From an uncultured Chromatiaceae bacterium (GTDB lineage: Bacteria; Pseudomonadota; Gammaproteobacteria; Enterobacterales; Alteromonadaceae), in the NCBI GenBank assembly GCA_937978655.1, contig CALJUX010000013.1, forward strand, positions 1-64,000: 64,000 nt of DNA, given 5' to 3'. The notes beneath the pieces are model-generated. The model saw only the letters and a list, made by a program, of their open reading frames with translations, made no database searches and was not told where the DNA came from. Positions 8,982 to 18,094 of this stretch are shown in pieces. The position numbers were made by a program, and so were the translations under genes. Within the stretch, counting starts at the first letter, position 1; each line of letters starts with the position of its first letter.

Positions 8982-9466
8982 TGCGTGCCCTGCGCCAGCC
9001 TGCTGTGCTGTTAACGCTGCTGCTGAGCCTGCTGCTCAGCGGTTGTGGTTTCCAGCTGCGTGGTTCTTTACCGCTGGAGAAATATCCGGCGGTGTACCTG
9101 CAGGGCGACAAGCACTCGGAGCTGCTGCAACAACTGGGCGCGCAGCTCGAGCGTAATCAGGTCAAGCTGCTCGACAGCTCTGATGCTAAAGCCGCTATTT
9201 TTGTGCTGGATTCAGACAGCCTGCAGCGTCGCACCCTGTCGTTATTCTCCAATGGTCAGGTCGCCGAATACGAACTGATTTATAAGGTCAATTATCAGCT
9301 GATCCTGCCGGGGCAAGAGCCGCGGCCTTATCAGATTGAGCTGTACCGCGATTATCAGGACGACCCGTCCCGCGCGCTGGCGAAATCAAAAGAGCTGGAT
9401 CTGATGCTGACTGAACTGCGCTCGCAGGCGGTCGCCCGCATTATCCGTCAATTTGGCCGGCTCTGA
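8981..9466 (+). CDS. lptE: LPS-assembly lipoprotein LptE
   Basis: LptE plugs the LptD barrel and helps insert lipopolysaccharide into the outer leaflet of the outer membrane. The 161-residue product has a lipoprotein signal with lipobox LLSGC (Cys22) followed by GFQLRG, the family's hallmark start. A mixed alpha/beta body is rich in Gln and Leu, and the C-terminal helix ends QAVARIIRQFGRL. The TGATG junction with leuS implies translational coupling, and holA follows after three bases, the conserved leuS-lptE-holA order. Confidence 0.95.
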   Translation: MRALRQPAVLLTLLLSLLLSGCGFQLRGSLPLEKYPAVYLQGDKHSELLQQLGAQLERNQVKLLDSSDAKAAIFVLDSDSLQRRTLSLFSNGQVAEYELIYKVNYQLILPGQEPRPYQIELYRDYQDDPSRALAKSKELDLMLTELRSQAVARIIRQFGRL

Positions 9467-9469
9467 GCC

Positions 9470-10510
9470 ATGCTGAAACTTTATGCCAATCAACTCGGCG
9501 CCAGTTTAAAAAAACAGCTGGCGCCGGTTTATCTGGTGTTTGGTGAAGAACCCTTACAAAAACTGGAAAGTCTCGATGAGATCCGCGCCGCTGCACGCGC
9601 GCAGGGTTTTACCGAACGGCAAAGTTATCTGCTCGAAGCGCAGCTTGACTGGGACAGCCTGTTTGGCGAATTTAACAGTCTGTCGTTGTTTTCCGACCGC
9701 AAGCTGATTGAACTCGACCTCGGCACCAGCAAGATCACCCCGGCCCAACAAGACCAGCTGAAAAAAATCCCGGCTATGCTGCATGCCGATGTCTGTCTGG
9801 TGCTGCACGCGGCGCGCAATAGCGGCGAATTCAGCAAAACCAGCTGGTTTAAAACGCTATCTGAACAAGGGGTGCAGGTGCAATTTTATCCGCTCGATGA
9901 CCAGCAGTTTATACGCTGGCTGAAAGAGCGGGCGCAGCAGCTTGGCCTCAAATTACAAACCGACGCGCTGCAGCTATTGCAGCACCATGCTGCCGGTAAC
10001 TTACTGGCCGCCCGGCAGGAACTGGAAAAACTGGCACTGACCGCACAGGGCCAATGGCTCGACGGCGCTTATTTACAGCAGTATCTGGCGGATCAGTCGC
10101 ATTTTACCGTGTTTCAGCTGGTGGATGCCTTGCTGGCCGGTCAGGGCGAAGCCGCCTTGCACCGGCTTGACCGCTTGTTACAACAGGACACTGAGCCAGT
10201 GATCATCGCCTGGCAGCTACAAAAAGAAGCCAGCACTTTATTGGCTTTGCAACAAGCCGGTCAGGTCGGCGACGAGCAATACAAAAAATATGGCATCTGG
10301 CCCAAACGCCAGCCGTTGTATCAGCAAGCGCTGCTGCGGTTATCACCGAACTGGTTACATTTTTTGTTGCAGGAACTGCAGACCTTCGACCGCAGTTTTA
10401 AATCGGGCCAGCTGGCGCATGCCGAAACCGCGCTGGCGCATCTGGTGACGTTATTTATTAAACCGGTGCCCAAAGTGTTTTCGTTGCAGCAGCTGGTGGC
10501 CGGAGAATAG
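9470..10510 (+). CDS. holA: DNA polymerase III subunit delta
   Basis: The delta subunit is the wrench of the clamp-loader complex that opens the beta sliding clamp. The 346-residue length matches E. coli HolA (343). The N-terminal segment YLVFGEEPLQKLE carries the degenerate AAA+ start, and the characteristic ENSLSLFSDRKLIEL-like clamp-contact region is seen near 63-80 (NSLSLFSDRKLIELDL). The C-terminal helical collar follows. It lies three bases after lptE and three before nadD. Confidence 0.95.
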   Translation: MLKLYANQLGASLKKQLAPVYLVFGEEPLQKLESLDEIRAAARAQGFTERQSYLLEAQLDWDSLFGEFNSLSLFSDRKLIELDLGTSKITPAQQDQLKKIPAMLHADVCLVLHAARNSGEFSKTSWFKTLSEQGVQVQFYPLDDQQFIRWLKERAQQLGLKLQTDALQLLQHHAAGNLLAARQELEKLALTAQGQWLDGAYLQQYLADQSHFTVFQLVDALLAGQGEAALHRLDRLLQQDTEPVIIAWQLQKEASTLLALQQAGQVGDEQYKKYGIWPKRQPLYQQALLRLSPNWLHFLLQELQTFDRSFKSGQLAHAETALAHLVTLFIKPVPKVFSLQQLVAGE

Positions 10511-10513
10511 CGG

Positions 10514-11146
10514 ATGACCCCGGATACGCCCAAACTACGTGGCTTTTACGGCGGCACTTTTGACCCGATCCATCAGGGACACTTGCAGTGCGCTCTGTTT
10601 GTACAGCAATACTGCCAGCTTAACAGCCTCGACTTATTACCCTGTCATTTGCCACCGCATCGCGAGTCGCCAAGTAGCAGCATCCATCGCGCGGAAATGG
10701 TCCGCTTAGCCATTGCGCCTTTTCCGCAGCTACAGCTCAACCTGCTGGAACTGTCGCGCCAGACGCCTTCATACACAGTGGATACGCTGGGTCTGTTACA
10801 ACAACAATATCCATCAGACACGCTGTGTTTTGTCATTGGCATGGACTCGCTGGCTTACCTGACCCGCTGGCACCGCTGGCAGGATATTCTGGCGCGCTGC
10901 CATTTACTGGTATTACAAAGACCCGGCTACAGCAGTGCGGATGGCGATGCGCCGTCACTGCTGCAACAATATGGCGCGGCCTCATTAGCGCAGTTAAGCC
11001 AGCGCCGTGGCGGTTATATTTTGACGCTGCCCAACCCGGCCATCGACGTGTCGGCCAGCGCAATCCGCAGCGGTCACGCCGCTCAGGCGCTGCAAATTCC
11101 GGCAGTACAGGCCTATATCCGCCAGCACGGGCTGTATCCACAATAA
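10514..11146 (+). CDS. nadD: Nicotinate-nucleotide adenylyltransferase
   Basis: NadD joins nicotinate mononucleotide to ATP to give deamido-NAD, a step of NAD synthesis in the cytoplasm. The 210-residue protein begins with the nucleotidyltransferase signature GGTFDPIHQGHL near residues 14-25. It later carries the second signature DVSASAIRSG near 176-185, the ISxTxxR counterpart. Length and position after holA are standard. A 97-base gap separates it from rsfS and may hold an internal promoter. Confidence 0.95.
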   Translation: MTPDTPKLRGFYGGTFDPIHQGHLQCALFVQQYCQLNSLDLLPCHLPPHRESPSSSIHRAEMVRLAIAPFPQLQLNLLELSRQTPSYTVDTLGLLQQQYPSDTLCFVIGMDSLAYLTRWHRWQDILARCHLLVLQRPGYSSADGDAPSLLQQYGAASLAQLSQRRGGYILTLPNPAIDVSASAIRSGHAAQALQIPAVQAYIRQHGLYPQ

Positions 11147-11184
11147 AAATCAGCAAAAGCCGGTATAAAGCCCGCTTCGCCACT

Positions 11185-11213
11185 TTGGTTTGGCTGGCGG
11201 AAACTGTTAACAT
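11185..11213 (+). promoter_or_regulatory. Possible internal promoter before rsfS
   Basis: TTGGTT at 11185-11190 and TAACAT at 11208-11213 are separated by exactly 17 bases in the only sizeable gap (97 bases) of the leuS-rlpA block. The match to sigma-70 consensus is modest (3/6 and 4/6), so this is tentative. A ribosome site (AAGGA) follows at 11229-11233, before the GTG start of rsfS. Confidence 0.35.
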
Positions 11214-11243
11214 ACAGCGTTTGCAACTGAAGGACTCCGCGCT

Positions 11244-11564
11244 GTGCACAGTCAACAATTAGTCGCCTTTGTGGTCGACAAACTCGACGACATGAAAGGC
11301 CGCGATATTATCCAGCTCGACGTCAAAGGCAAGTCTTCGGAAATCGATTTTATGGTGATTTGTTCCGGCACGTCCAACCGCCACACCCGCTCCGTTGCCG
11401 GCTATCTGGTGAATGAAGCCCGCAAAGCCGGCCTGCACATTATTGGCACAGAAGGCGATCGCAGTGGCGAGTGGGTGTTGATTGATTTAGGCGACGTCGT
11501 CGTCCACGTGATGCAGGAAGAGTCCCGGCAGTTTTATCAGCTGGAAAAGCTCTGGGCGGCCTGA
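11244..11564 (+). CDS. rsfS: Ribosome silencing factor RsfS
   Basis: RsfS binds ribosomal protein uL14 on the 50S subunit and blocks subunit joining under starvation. The 106-residue product (E. coli 105) has the family core GRDIIQLDVKGKS, VICSGTSNRHTRSVAG and the DLGDVVVHVM segment near the C-terminus. It uses a GTG start with AAGGA about ten bases upstream; no ATG start fits. It lies three bases before rlmH, the usual partner. Confidence 0.95.
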   Translation: MHSQQLVAFVVDKLDDMKGRDIIQLDVKGKSSEIDFMVICSGTSNRHTRSVAGYLVNEARKAGLHIIGTEGDRSGEWVLIDLGDVVVHVMQEESRQFYQLEKLWAA

Positions 11565-11567
11565 ACC

Positions 11568-12038
11568 ATGAAGCTGATTTTAATCGCAGTAGGCACCAAA
11601 ATGCCCGGCTGGGTCACCACCGGCTTTGACGAATATGCCCGCCGCTTTCCGCGCGATATGCCGTTTGAACTGATTGAAATCCCAGCCGGCAAACGCGGTA
11701 AAAATGCCGATATTAAACGGATTCTGGACCTTGAAGGCGAAAAAATGCTGGCAGCAGTGCCCAAAGGCGCCCGCATCATCACGCTGGAGGTCGAAGGCGG
11801 CAATTGGTCCAGCCCGCAACTGTCGCAAAAGCTGCTGCAATGGCAGCACGATGGCCGTGACGTTTGTCTGCTGGTGGGCGGACCTGAAGGTCTGGCACCG
11901 GCCTGTATCGCCGCCAGCGAAGGCAAATGGTCATTGTCAGCCTTAACGTTGCCGCATCCGCTGGTACGGGTGGTATTGGCGGAAAGCCTTTACCGCGCCT
12001 GGAGCATCAGCACCAATCATCCTTATCATCGCGAGTAA
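11568..12038 (+). CDS. rlmH: 23S rRNA pseudouridine1915 N3-methyltransferase
   Basis: RlmH is a SPOUT-class methyltransferase that modifies pseudouridine 1915 of 23S rRNA in the assembled ribosome. The 156 residues (E. coli 155) include the SAM-binding knot region LVGGPEGLAP near 103-112. The highly conserved C-terminus SLTLPHPLVRVVLAESLYRAWSI-like segment is also present (residues about 125-147), ending NHPYHRE. It lies three bases upstream of mrdA, the conserved rsfS-rlmH-mrdA order. Confidence 0.96.
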   Translation: MKLILIAVGTKMPGWVTTGFDEYARRFPRDMPFELIEIPAGKRGKNADIKRILDLEGEKMLAAVPKGARIITLEVEGGNWSSPQLSQKLLQWQHDGRDVCLLVGGPEGLAPACIAASEGKWSLSALTLPHPLVRVVLAESLYRAWSISTNHPYHRE

Positions 12039-12041
12039 CGG

Positions 12042-14264
12042 ATGCGCAAACCCCGCATTGCTTTTGCTGATATCGCCTTTGAAACTCTGCTGTTTAATCG
12101 CCGGGCGCTGATTGCGTTTGGCTTTGTGCTGCTGTGTTTTGGCGTTCTGGTCGCCAATTTATATAACCTGCAGGTGCTGCGTTACGAAGAATACTCCACC
12201 CGTGCCGACGGCAACCGCATCAAACTTGTGCCCTTATCGCCTAATCGCGGCATGATTTTCGACCGGCGGGGCACCTTGCTGGCTGAAAACGCCCCGGTAC
12301 ACTCAGTTGAACTGGTGCCGGAGCAAGTGCCGGATCTTCCGGCAACAGTCGAACAAATCGCCGCTATCATCGAGATCACGCCAGAGCAAAAAGCTGATTT
12401 TTTTAAAGAAGTGAAGGCCCAGCGCCGCTTTAAAAGTATTGCGCTGAAAGAGCTTTTGACCGAACAGGAAGTGGCGCGCCTGGCCGTACACCTGCACAAA
12501 CTCAAAGGCGTGACGTTAGAAGCGCGCCTGACCCGGCACTACCCTTATGGCGATTTGCTGACGCATGGCCTTGGTTATATTGGCAAAATTAACGACAAAG
12601 AATTTAAACAGATTGAAGAAAACGGCCAAAGCCCAAACTACGCCGCCACCCGTGATATCGGCAAAATTGGTATTGAGAAATTTTATGAAACGCAGCTGCA
12701 CGGCAGCGTTGGTTTTCAGGAAGTTGAAGTCAATAACCGTGGCCGGGTGATCCGCACATTACGCGAACAACCCGCCGTATCCGGCGACGATTTATACCTG
12801 ACAATGGATTTAGGCCTGCAATTAAAAGCGCAGGAAGCGCTGGGCGAAAACCGTGGCGCTATCGTCGCGCTGGACCCACGCACCGGTGCTATTCTGGCGT
12901 TTTATTCCAACCCTTCTTATGACCCGAACTTATTTGTCCACGGCATCAGCGGCAAAAACTACCGGATGTTATTAAATTCACCGGACCGGCCGCTGGTCAA
13001 CCGGATGACCCAAGGTGTTTATCCGCCGGCCTCAACAGTAAAACCGCTGATGGCGGTTGCGGGCCTCGAAGCCGGGGTTGTCACTGAACACACCCGGGTG
13101 CCCGACCCCGGATTTTACCGCTTACCCAAAGTCAGCCGGCCCTGGCGCGACCATATCAAATGGGGCCACGGTTATGTCGACGTCTATACCGGCATCATCA
13201 AAAGCTGTGACACCTATTTCTATGATTTAGCTTACAAAATGGGCGTCGACCGCATTTCTGACTTTATGCAAAAGGCCGGTTATGGCCATCTGTCCGGCAT
13301 TGATATCGGTGAAGAAACCTCGGGTCTGATGCCAAGCCGCGAATGGAAAAAAGTCCGGCGCAAACAAAACTGGGGACCGGGGGATACCATTAACATCGGT
13401 ATCGGTCAGGGATACTGGCAATCCACGCCGCTGCAAATTGCGCTGACCACGTCGACGCTGATTAATGACGGCGCCCGTATCACGCCCCGGCTTGGCGAAA
13501 GTTTTCGCAATGCCGAACAACAAACCTCGCTGTTAAAACCGCTGGAGCAGGTCATCGAAGTCGTCAATCCGCAAAACTGGGCTATTGCACGCGAAGCCAT
13601 GTATCGCACTGTGCTGGAAGGTGGCACGGCGCATGGTGCCTTTATCGGCGCCACCTACACCGCAAGTGGTAAAACCGGCACCGCCCAGGTGATTAACATT
13701 GCCGCCGGCGTCAAATATAAAGCCACAAATATCAGTGAACGGCATCGCGATAATGCCTTGTTTGTCGGTTATGCCCCGCACGACAAACCGGAAATTGTCG
13801 TGTCTGTCATTGTTGAAAACGTTGCCAGTGGTGGTGGCGGCACTAATGCCGCGCCGGTCGCACGCCAGTTGATGGATTATTATTTCTCGCCGTTGTATAA
13901 CGCGCCACAATTGCCAGACCGCGCCACAGTACAAAAAATTCAGGCCGAACGCGCGGCCGCGATGGTGGTGCGTGAACAACGTTATGCTGAAGAAGCGGCG
14001 CGGGAAAAAGCCGCCAAAGAACTGGCTGCACAAAAAGCCAGCCAGAGCAAAGCCGGAGCGCATGTTGCTCCTGCGCCAGCCAATCCAGACGCCAACACCG
14101 ACAATGTGCCGGCCCGCAGCCAGCCACAAAACGCCGCGCCGGTCATTGATACACCGGAGCCTGAAGATTTGCCGGCGCCGCAACTGGACGAAGAAGGCCA
14201 GCCACAAGGCCAACAGCAAAATAGCGGCAACAATGCCACAGGCACGCAAAGTGGAGGCCGCTGA
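12042..14264 (+). CDS. mrdA: Penicillin-binding protein 2, elongasome transpeptidase
   Basis: PBP2 is the DD-transpeptidase of the elongasome and crosslinks peptidoglycan with RodA. One membrane anchor lies at about 22-42, then the pedestal domain, then the transpeptidase domain with SxxK at Ser331-Lys334 (STVK), SCD at 388-390 and KTGT at 544-547. The body ends near residue 622, as in other PBP2 proteins. An extra tail of about 115 residues, first Ala/Glu/Lys-rich helix and then Pro/Gln/Asn-rich, brings the total to 740 against about 633 in E. coli. Its stop overlaps the rodA start. Confidence 0.95.
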   Translation: MRKPRIAFADIAFETLLFNRRALIAFGFVLLCFGVLVANLYNLQVLRYEEYSTRADGNRIKLVPLSPNRGMIFDRRGTLLAENAPVHSVELVPEQVPDLPATVEQIAAIIEITPEQKADFFKEVKAQRRFKSIALKELLTEQEVARLAVHLHKLKGVTLEARLTRHYPYGDLLTHGLGYIGKINDKEFKQIEENGQSPNYAATRDIGKIGIEKFYETQLHGSVGFQEVEVNNRGRVIRTLREQPAVSGDDLYLTMDLGLQLKAQEALGENRGAIVALDPRTGAILAFYSNPSYDPNLFVHGISGKNYRMLLNSPDRPLVNRMTQGVYPPASTVKPLMAVAGLEAGVVTEHTRVPDPGFYRLPKVSRPWRDHIKWGHGYVDVYTGIIKSCDTYFYDLAYKMGVDRISDFMQKAGYGHLSGIDIGEETSGLMPSREWKKVRRKQNWGPGDTINIGIGQGYWQSTPLQIALTTSTLINDGARITPRLGESFRNAEQQTSLLKPLEQVIEVVNPQNWAIAREAMYRTVLEGGTAHGAFIGATYTASGKTGTAQVINIAAGVKYKATNISERHRDNALFVGYAPHDKPEIVVSVIVENVASGGGGTNAAPVARQLMDYYFSPLYNAPQLPDRATVQKIQAERAAAMVVREQRYAEEAAREKAAKELAAQKASQSKAGAHVAPAPANPDANTDNVPARSQPQNAAPVIDTPEPEDLPAPQLDEEGQPQGQQQNSGNNATGTQSGGR

Positions 14265-15379
14265 TGAACAGTTTCATTGAAAATACCCACCTTCGCCTGC
14301 AACGCTGGCATATCGATTTACCACTGCTGCTTGGGTTATTGGCCGCCACTATCCTCGGTCTGGTCACGCTGTACAGTGCCGATGGTCAGGATCTGATGAA
14401 GCTGGAACAGCAAACTGCCCGGCTCGGTTTTGCCCTCGTCGTGATGTTTGCCCTCGCCCAGGTCAATCCCAAAACTTACCAGCACTGGTCAGTGCCTTTG
14501 TATGCTGTTGGTGTGGTGATGCTGGTACTGGTTGAACTCTTTGGTTATACCGCCAAAGGCTCGACCCGCTGGCTGGACCTCGGTTTTACCAAGTTTCAGC
14601 CCTCAGAAGTAATGAAACTGGCGGTGCCGATGGCCGTGGCCTGGTACATGGGCAATCAGCCTATTCCGCCGCGCATCCGCGACATTTTAACCGGCTTTGT
14701 GATTTGTCTGGTGCCAACCTTATTGATTGCCAAACAGCCCGATCTCGGCACTTCTATCCTGGTGTGTGTCGCCGGGGTTTTTGTGATCTTTTTCAGTGGT
14801 ATGAGCTGGAAAATCATCGGCGTGATCGCTGGCCTCATCGCCGGGTTTATTCCGGTTTTATGGAATTTCCTGATGCATGATTACCAGCGCCAGCGCGTCT
14901 TAACGCTGCTGGACGAAGAGCGCGATCCACTCGGCAAAGGTTTTCAGATCATTCAGTCAAAAATCGCCATCGGTTCAGGTGGTATTGAAGGTAAAGGCTG
15001 GTTGCATGGCACTCAGTCACAGCTGGAATTTTTACCAGAGCGCCATACCGATTTTATTTTTGCGGTGTATTCGGAAGAGTTTGGCCTGATGGGCGTGTTG
15101 GCCCTGCTGGCGATCTATCTGTTTATTCTGGGTCGCGGCCTTATCATCGCGAGCCAGGCGCAGGATAATTACAGTAAATTCCTCGCCGGCAGTATCACGC
15201 TGACGTTTTTTGTCTATGTGTTTGTTAATATCGGCATGGTATCTGGTATCCTGCCGGTAGTTGGCGTGCCATTGCCGCTGATCAGCTACGGTGGCACCTC
15301 GTTGGTCACCTTATTAGCCGGCTTTGGCATTCTGATGTCGATCAGTACCCACAAACGGATGTTAGCAAAACAATCATGA
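14264..15379 (+). CDS. rodA: Rod-shape peptidoglycan glycosyltransferase RodA
   Basis: RodA is the SEDS-family glycosyltransferase that polymerises lipid II during side-wall growth, in complex with PBP2. The 371-residue protein (E. coli 370) has about ten membrane helices. It contains the SEDS motifs KGSTRWLDLG near 97-106, the large periplasmic-loop segment GWLHGTQSQLEFLPERHTDF near 246-265, and the C-terminal PLPLISYGGTS segment. The ATG overlaps the end of mrdA and the stop overlaps the start of rlpA. Confidence 0.97.
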   Translation: MNSFIENTHLRLQRWHIDLPLLLGLLAATILGLVTLYSADGQDLMKLEQQTARLGFALVVMFALAQVNPKTYQHWSVPLYAVGVVMLVLVELFGYTAKGSTRWLDLGFTKFQPSEVMKLAVPMAVAWYMGNQPIPPRIRDILTGFVICLVPTLLIAKQPDLGTSILVCVAGVFVIFFSGMSWKIIGVIAGLIAGFIPVLWNFLMHDYQRQRVLTLLDEERDPLGKGFQIIQSKIAIGSGGIEGKGWLHGTQSQLEFLPERHTDFIFAVYSEEFGLMGVLALLAIYLFILGRGLIIASQAQDNYSKFLAGSITLTFFVYVFVNIGMVSGILPVVGVPLPLISYGGTSLVTLLAGFGILMSISTHKRMLAKQS

Positions 15380-16416
15380 AGCACAGTTTCCCGTTTCCCG
15401 CTCTGCCCTGCTGCGGCAAGTATTTTTCCGTCTTCGCACTGACGTTATTGCTTGGCGCCTGCTCCAGCGCGCCCGATAGTTCAGACAGCGACTTGCCTGA
15501 TAACATGGATCCGAACGCCGGCCGTTATTCGCAGGACAAAGACAGTATCCCGTTGCGGCTGCCGACCGCAGATGAATTACGCGACCCGGAACCGACAGTT
15601 GAAACCTTAAGCCGTGGTGGCAACAAACCCTACAATATTTATGGCGTGAACTACGCCCCCCGTACCGATATTCTCCAATACGAAGAAGAAGGCATCGCAA
15701 GCTGGTATGGCAGCAAATTTCACGGCCATCTGACGTCGAACGGCGAAGTCTACAACGTATTTTCGATGACCGCGGCGCACAAAACCCTGCCACTGCCGTC
15801 ATATGTACGGGTCACTAATCTGGACAATTACCGCACCGCTATTGTTCGGGTCAACGACCGCGGCCCGTTCCATGACAACCGGGTGATTGATTTGTCTTAT
15901 TCCGCCGCCTACAAACTGGGCATTTTCCCGGGCGGCACCGGCCGGGTCAAACTTGAACTGATTTCGTCGCCGGCGATGGCGTCGCAGGAAAGTTTTGCCA
16001 CCCCTATCGCCAAAATACCGGATATCCCTTATCAGCCGGTGACACCAAGCGAGCGCCCAAGCCGCAGCAGCAATGAATTTGTCGAAAAGCCTTATGTGCC
16101 GGCCGCCAGCGCGCCTGCCACTGTGCCGGCACGCACTGCACCAGCTCGTCCGGCTACGGCGCCGCAACTGGCAAACAGCAGCAGTGCCGATGGCTGTTTT
16201 ATTCAGCTGTTAGCCAGCGGTGATAAAGCAAAAGTGCAGCGGCTTGGGAACGAATTACAACAGCAGTTGTCCGTACCTACAGCCATTGAAAGCGTCAACG
16301 GTTTATTCCGCTTACTGGCCGGGCCATTGCAAGGCAATGCGCAGCATGTGCTGGACACCCTGCGTTCTGGTGAATACCCGCAGGCGTATTTCACCAATAA
16401 AAGTTTATGTGGCTGA
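15376..16416 (+). CDS. rlpA: RlpA-like septal lytic transglycosylase lipoprotein
   Basis: RlpA is an outer-membrane lipoprotein; in Pseudomonas it is a lytic transglycosylase acting on denuded glycan strands at the septum, which its SPOR domain recognises. The 346-residue product has a lipobox LLGAC (Cys29). The double-psi beta-barrel domain (about 93-185) includes GIASWYGSKFHG and VRVNDRGPF. A low-complexity Pro/Ala/Ser linker follows, then a C-terminal SPOR domain (about 272-345). Whether the catalytic activity is kept here is not provable, since the E. coli protein lacks it. The start overlaps rodA by four bases. Confidence 0.93.
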   Translation: MKHSFPFPALPCCGKYFSVFALTLLLGACSSAPDSSDSDLPDNMDPNAGRYSQDKDSIPLRLPTADELRDPEPTVETLSRGGNKPYNIYGVNYAPRTDILQYEEEGIASWYGSKFHGHLTSNGEVYNVFSMTAAHKTLPLPSYVRVTNLDNYRTAIVRVNDRGPFHDNRVIDLSYSAAYKLGIFPGGTGRVKLELISSPAMASQESFATPIAKIPDIPYQPVTPSERPSRSSNEFVEKPYVPAASAPATVPARTAPARPATAPQLANSSSADGCFIQLLASGDKAKVQRLGNELQQQLSVPTAIESVNGLFRLLAGPLQGNAQHVLDTLRSGEYPQAYFTNKSLCG

Positions 16417-16461
16417 AAAGCCAATGAAAATTAACCTGTTAGCACAATAAGAAAGAGTCTC

Positions 16462-17619
16462 ATGAATCAGTATCGTCGTCTTTTGCTTGCCAGCAGCCTG
16501 AGCTGCTTCAGTTTTTTTGCCCACAGCCAGGCCGTGCAACTTACGCCCACCGCACCGGAAGTCAATGCCAAAGGTTATATCCTGATCGATTTTCATACCG
16601 GAAAAGTACTGGCTGAAGGCAATGCGGATACCTCACTGGCGCCAGCCAGTCTGACCAAGATGATGACCAGTTATGTCATCGGCACTGAAATTAAAAACGG
16701 CAATATCAAGCCCACTGACCAGGTCACTATCAGTGAAAATGCCTGGGCGAAAAAATACACCGACTCGTCCAAGATGTTTATCGAAGTGGGTAAAACCATT
16801 TCCGTCGAAGAGTTAAACCGCGGCATCATCATCCAGTCCGGCAACGACGCCTGTGTGGCAATGGCCGAACATATTGCCGGTACCGAAGGCGCCTTCGCCG
16901 AACTGATGAATGCGCATGCCAAACGTATTGGCATGGACAGTACTCATTTCACCAACTCACATGGTTACCCGGACCCGGAGCTGAAAACCACAGCCCGCGA
17001 TATGGCAAAGTTATCGGTAGCGTTAATCCGCGATGTGCCGGAAGAGTATAAAATCTACTCCGAAAAAGAATATGTGTTTAACGGCATCAAGCAATACAAC
17101 CGCAATGGCTTGCTGTGGGATAAAAGCCTGAACGTCGACGGCATCAAAACCGGTCATACTTCAGAAGCCGGCTATAGCCTGATCACATCCGCCACCAAAG
17201 ACGGCATGCGATTAATTTCAGTAGTGATGGGCACGGACAGCGCCAAAGCCCGCGAAGCCGAGAATAGAAAATTACTGACTTATGGCTTCCGCTTTTTTGA
17301 AACTTTCTCGCCATATAAAGCCGGCGAAGAGTTTGCATCACAACGGATTTGGCAAGGTGTGAAAGAGAACATCAGCCTTGGTGTGCTGAGCGAAACCCCA
17401 ATCACGTTGCAACGCGGCCAGCGCAAAAACCTCAAAGCCGATTTTAAATTAAGCCAGCAACTGGTAGCGCCTATTGCCAAAGGCCAGGTAGTTGGCACTG
17501 TTTATTTAAAACTGAACGATGCTGACGTGGCAGAGTATCCGCTGGTCGCACTGGAAGATATTGAACAAGCAGGTATTTTTGGCCGCTTAGTTGATTATGT
17601 GAAGATGCAGCTGCAATAA
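16462..17619 (+). CDS. dacA: D-alanyl-D-alanine carboxypeptidase (PBP5/6 type)
   Basis: DacA trims the terminal D-Ala from peptidoglycan pentapeptides in the periplasm. The 385-residue protein has a signal peptide to about residue 26. It carries SLTK near 62-65, SGN near 125-127 and KTGHTSE near 229-235. A PBP5 C-terminal beta domain follows, ending in an amphipathic helix (IFGRLVDYVKMQLQ) that anchors it to the inner membrane. A strong terminator follows 30 bases after the stop, closing the leuS-to-dacA unit. Confidence 0.96.
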   Translation: MNQYRRLLLASSLSCFSFFAHSQAVQLTPTAPEVNAKGYILIDFHTGKVLAEGNADTSLAPASLTKMMTSYVIGTEIKNGNIKPTDQVTISENAWAKKYTDSSKMFIEVGKTISVEELNRGIIIQSGNDACVAMAEHIAGTEGAFAELMNAHAKRIGMDSTHFTNSHGYPDPELKTTARDMAKLSVALIRDVPEEYKIYSEKEYVFNGIKQYNRNGLLWDKSLNVDGIKTGHTSEAGYSLITSATKDGMRLISVVMGTDSAKAREAENRKLLTYGFRFFETFSPYKAGEEFASQRIWQGVKENISLGVLSETPITLQRGQRKNLKADFKLSQQLVAPIAKGQVVGTVYLKLNDADVAEYPLVALEDIEQAGIFGRLVDYVKMQLQ

Positions 17620-17648
17620 CAGCGCTTGAATATTCGCACGCAGTTCAG

Positions 17649-17677
17649 AAAGTCCCGGCACAGTCCGGGACTTTTTG
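17649..17677 (+). terminator. Intrinsic terminator after dacA
   Basis: A perfect 10-bp stem pairs AAAGTCCCGG (17649-17658) with CCGGGACTTT (17665-17674) across a six-base loop, and runs into TTTTT. It lies 30 bases after dacA and before ybeD. Confidence 0.9.
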
Positions 17678-17729
17678 TTAGAATAAGGCCCGTTTTTTGC
17701 GGTTCCCACCAGCTACGTTGAGGTGTCCT

Positions 17730-18011
17730 ATGGTGACTGTGGTTAAAGATACCAAATTTGACGAATTTCTGGAGTTTCCTTGCGCATTTACCTTTAAGGT
17801 GCTGGGGTTGGCCCATGCCGATCTGGTGCCGCAGGTGATTGCAACTTTACATCAACATGCCGGTGCCAACGATTACGCGCCGACAGTAAAGCCTTCCAGT
17901 AAAGGCAACTACCACTCCGTCTCAGTGTCGGTGGTGGTGCGGGATAAAGACCATATCGAACTGCTGTATACCGAACTTGGCCGGCTCGAACTGGTCCGCT
18001 ATGTCATGTAA
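17730..18011 (+). CDS. ybeD: YbeD family protein (DUF493)
   Basis: A 93-residue ACT-like ferredoxin-fold protein of the DUF493/YbeD family (E. coli YbeD has 87 residues), conserved between dacA and lipB. The core segments FEFPCAFTFKV-like (residues 11-21) and KPSSKGNYHSVSVSVVV (about 53-69) are present. The fold resembles regulatory ACT domains, and a role in lipoate regulation has been suggested only from context. The ATG at 17730 is preferred because GAGGTG precedes it; an upstream in-frame start at 17697 would overlap the promoter. Confidence 0.92.
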   Translation: MVTVVKDTKFDEFLEFPCAFTFKVLGLAHADLVPQVIATLHQHAGANDYAPTVKPSSKGNYHSVSVSVVVRDKDHIELLYTELGRLELVRYVM

Positions 18012-18047
18012 TAGCGTTGAAATGCGCGCAGCCGGCAGTCTGGCCCG

Positions 18048-18053
18048 TATAAT
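18048..18053 (+). promoter_or_regulatory. Probable -10 element for lipB-lipA
   Basis: A perfect TATAAT lies 42-47 bases upstream of the lipB start codon in the 83-base gap after ybeD. No good -35 lies at 16-18 bases; TTGAAA at 18017-18022 is 25 bases away, so only the -10 is supported. Confidence 0.45.
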
Positions 18054-18094
18054 GCCGCCGGTTCTGCCACGGCTCTGCTTCTGAGGATTTGATA

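Noticed and set aside
13533..14249. 238-codon open frame on the minus strand inside mrdA
   Set aside because: It is antisense to the conserved PBP2 domain and tail, has no ribosome site, and is Arg/Phe-rich as expected for a shadow frame.
15376..15379. Frameshift between rodA and rlpA
   Set aside because: Both proteins are complete with normal ends; the four-base ATGA overlap is ordinary translational coupling.
18089..18094. lipB start at TTG 18089
   Set aside because: Only one base separates it from GAGGA; the TTG at 18095 has proper spacing.
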